This document shows positions 5,836-6,881 of a stretch of 6,881 bases of DNA, piece after piece. Source of the stretch: Haloarculaceae archaeon (GTDB lineage: Archaea > Halobacteriota > Halobacteria > Halobacteriales > Haloarculaceae); NCBI GenBank assembly GCA_028274885.1, contig JAQCMX010000265.1:1-6881 (forward strand), in the 5' to 3' direction. The stretch's first letter is position 1. Every line of letters starts with the position of its first letter. The position numbers and the translations under genes were made by a program. Under the pieces are notes generated by a model that was not told where the DNA came from, did not search any database, and worked only from the letters and a program-made list of their open reading frames with translations.

Positions 5836-5895
5836 GCTTCGTGGGAGCGGTGGCTGGGGTGACACCTGTATGTATATGATATCCGATCTATTTTC

Positions 5896-5905
5896 CTTAA
5901 ATACC
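5896..5905 (+). promoter_or_regulatory. Likely TATA box for the tRNA methyltransferase gene
   Basis: CTTAAATACC resembles a haloarchaeal TATA box on the plus strand. It predicts transcription from about 5925, which leaves a leader of roughly 150 nt before the chosen GTG start at 6073. A nearby AT-rich stretch, TATGTATATGATATC (5869-5883), is an alternative. Confidence 0.4.
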
Positions 5906-6056
5906 CGCTAATTCTGCCGGTTGTCCCGACGAACCGCACACCCCCGAGTTCGGACGGCCCGGCGACTACCGATGGCCCGTCTGTTTCTGTGGTGACCTGC
6001 TCGTCCCGGAACAATCCCTGTGGTCCGACCCTGACCGACACGCTCAAGCGGTTGCC

Positions 6057-6060
6057 GGAG
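6057..6060 (+). promoter_or_regulatory. Weak Shine-Dalgarno-like site before the GTG start
   Basis: GGAG lies 12 nt before the GTG at 6073, slightly farther than usual. A leadered transcript with this site would explain how a GTG so far from the TATA-like box is used. Confidence 0.25.
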
Positions 6061-6072
6061 CCAGTATCACCT

Positions 6073-6881
6073 GTGTACGTCCTCGAACTCGCCGGACAGC
6101 ACGACGAGTTTGCCGCTTACGAGGCCGAAAGCGCCGCGAGTGACGTGTCTGTGATCGCCCCCGGTCTCGCGACCGCTCGAGGGATCACTGATCGCGTCAC
6201 GGAACTCGCGTTCACCCATTGCGCGAGCACGCTCATCGGGCGCTCTGCACCGACAGTTTCGGACGCGGAGGGTGTTCTGGGAGCTGCCAGTCTCGACCGG
6301 ACGGGTAGCGTCGCGGTCCGTGCCGTGAACGTTCGCGGAAAGACGGATGTCGACACCCAGGCCGCAGAGCGCCAACTCGGCGATACCCTCGTCGACCGCG
6401 GGTTCAGCGTCGATCTCGACGAACCGGACCACGAACTACGAGCCCTCTTTACCGGCGGGGACGGGCGCTGTGTCCTGGGCTGGCTGGTCGCCGAGAGCGA
6501 CCGGGGTTTCGATCGGCGGCGACCGACGGAGCGTCCGTTCTTCCAGCCTGGCAGTATGGACCCTATGCTGGCCCGGGCACTGGTCAACACCGCCGGCGCA
6601 CGTCCCGGTACGACGGTACTGGATCCGATGTGTGGCACCGGGGGGCTTCTCATCGAGGCCGGTCTCGTCGGGGCCGACGTCGTCGGTATCGACGCCCAGG
6701 AGCAGATGGTTGCCGGCAGCCGGGAAAATCTCGCGGATGCACTCGCGGGTGGATACACAGTTGCACGCGGGGATGCGGCCTCACTTCCCATCGCCACCGA
6801 CAGCGTCGAAACCGTGATCTTTGACACACCCTACGGCCGCCAGTCAAAGATCGAGGGTGATCTCGGCGCTCTCGTCGCCGA
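6073..6881 (+). CDS. trmG10: tRNA (guanine-10-N2)-methyltransferase, Trm-G10 type (C-terminus beyond window)
   Basis: The enzyme would use SAM to methylate, usually dimethylate, N2 of guanosine 10 in tRNA. The window holds 269 codons, open to the right edge. The N-terminal half (about 1-140) fits the THUMP RNA-binding region, ending in ELRALFTGGDGRCVLGWLVA (121-140). Then comes PFFQPGSMDPMLARALVN (155-172), typical of this family. The methyltransferase fold follows: SAM loop VLDPMCGTGG (182-191), acidic ribose contact VVGIDAQ (203-209) and catalytic FDTPYG (250-255), the (D/N)PPY-like motif with Thr in place of the first Pro. Haloarchaeal homologues, as I recall, begin (M)Y-LELAG, which matches the GTG at 6073 (VYVLELAG). 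The frame is open up to 5863 without ATG; GTG at 5989 or 5992 are less likely starts. It is divergent from tbp. Confidence 0.88.
   Translation, partial: MYVLELAGQHDEFAAYEAESAASDVSVIAPGLATARGITDRVTELAFTHCASTLIGRSAPTVSDAEGVLGAASLDRTGSVAVRAVNVRGKTDVDTQAAERQLGDTLVDRGFSVDLDEPDHELRALFTGGDGRCVLGWLVAESDRGFDRRRPTERPFFQPGSMDPMLARALVNTAGARPGTTVLDPMCGTGGLLIEAGLVGADVVGIDAQEQMVAGSRENLADALAGGYTVARGDAASLPIATDSVETVIFDTPYGRQSKIEGDLGALVA

Noticed and set aside
5870..5911. 13-codon ORF starting MYMISDLF upstream of the tRNA methyltransferase gene
   Set aside because: It lies within and before the likely TATA elements, so it would probably not be transcribed, and nothing supports translation.
6117..6827. Minus-strand ORF of 236 codons opposite the tRNA methyltransferase gene
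   Set aside because: Ser/Arg/Pro-rich shadow of a gene that has all THUMP and methyltransferase motifs in the plus frame.

Overview
The window looks like chromosomal DNA from a haloarchaeon (class Halobacteria). It has moderately high GC, acidic proteins, AT-rich TATA-like boxes about 25 nt upstream of start codons (leaderless transcription), an archaeal TATA-binding protein, an archaeal-type tRNA G10 methyltransferase and a DUF5806-like protein. I recognised families from memory of the protein sequences; no database search was run.

Layout, left to right. (1) A DUF5806-like gene on the minus strand runs off the left edge (1-668). A compact two-sided promoter separates it from a universal stress protein-like gene (772-1134), which overlaps a GNAT acetyltransferase gene by 4 nt (1131-1646). 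(2) About 515 bp without a convincing gene follows (1647-2160). It holds a strong hairpin pair and a start-less open stretch. (3) A DHH/DHHA1 phosphoesterase (2191-3270) is preceded by a TATA-like box. (4) A broken small membrane-protein gene (3316-3627) carries a perfect 41-bp tandem duplication. (5) An intact hisG (3708-4553) encodes ATP phosphoribosyltransferase. (6) A heavily frameshifted remnant of a DNA methyltransferase (about 4644-5239) lies between hisG and tbp. (7) tbp, the TATA-binding protein, is on the minus strand (5240-5800) with strong TATA elements upstream. (8) A tRNA (guanine-10-N2) methyltransferase gene runs off the right edge (6073-6881).

Most intact genes are single-gene units with their own start signals. 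The exception is the usp-GNAT pair, which looks translationally coupled. The main surprise is decay: intact, conserved genes are separated by gene fossils. The clearest is a beta-class DNA methyltransferase that resembles the widespread haloarchaeal CTAG methylase (Zim). It has lost its N-terminus and has at least four frame breaks. The tetranucleotide CTAG does not occur anywhere in the window, consistent with the strong CTAG avoidance known in haloarchaea. I found no tRNA, rRNA, CRISPR array or insertion sequence, and nothing that amounts to a new multi-gene system.
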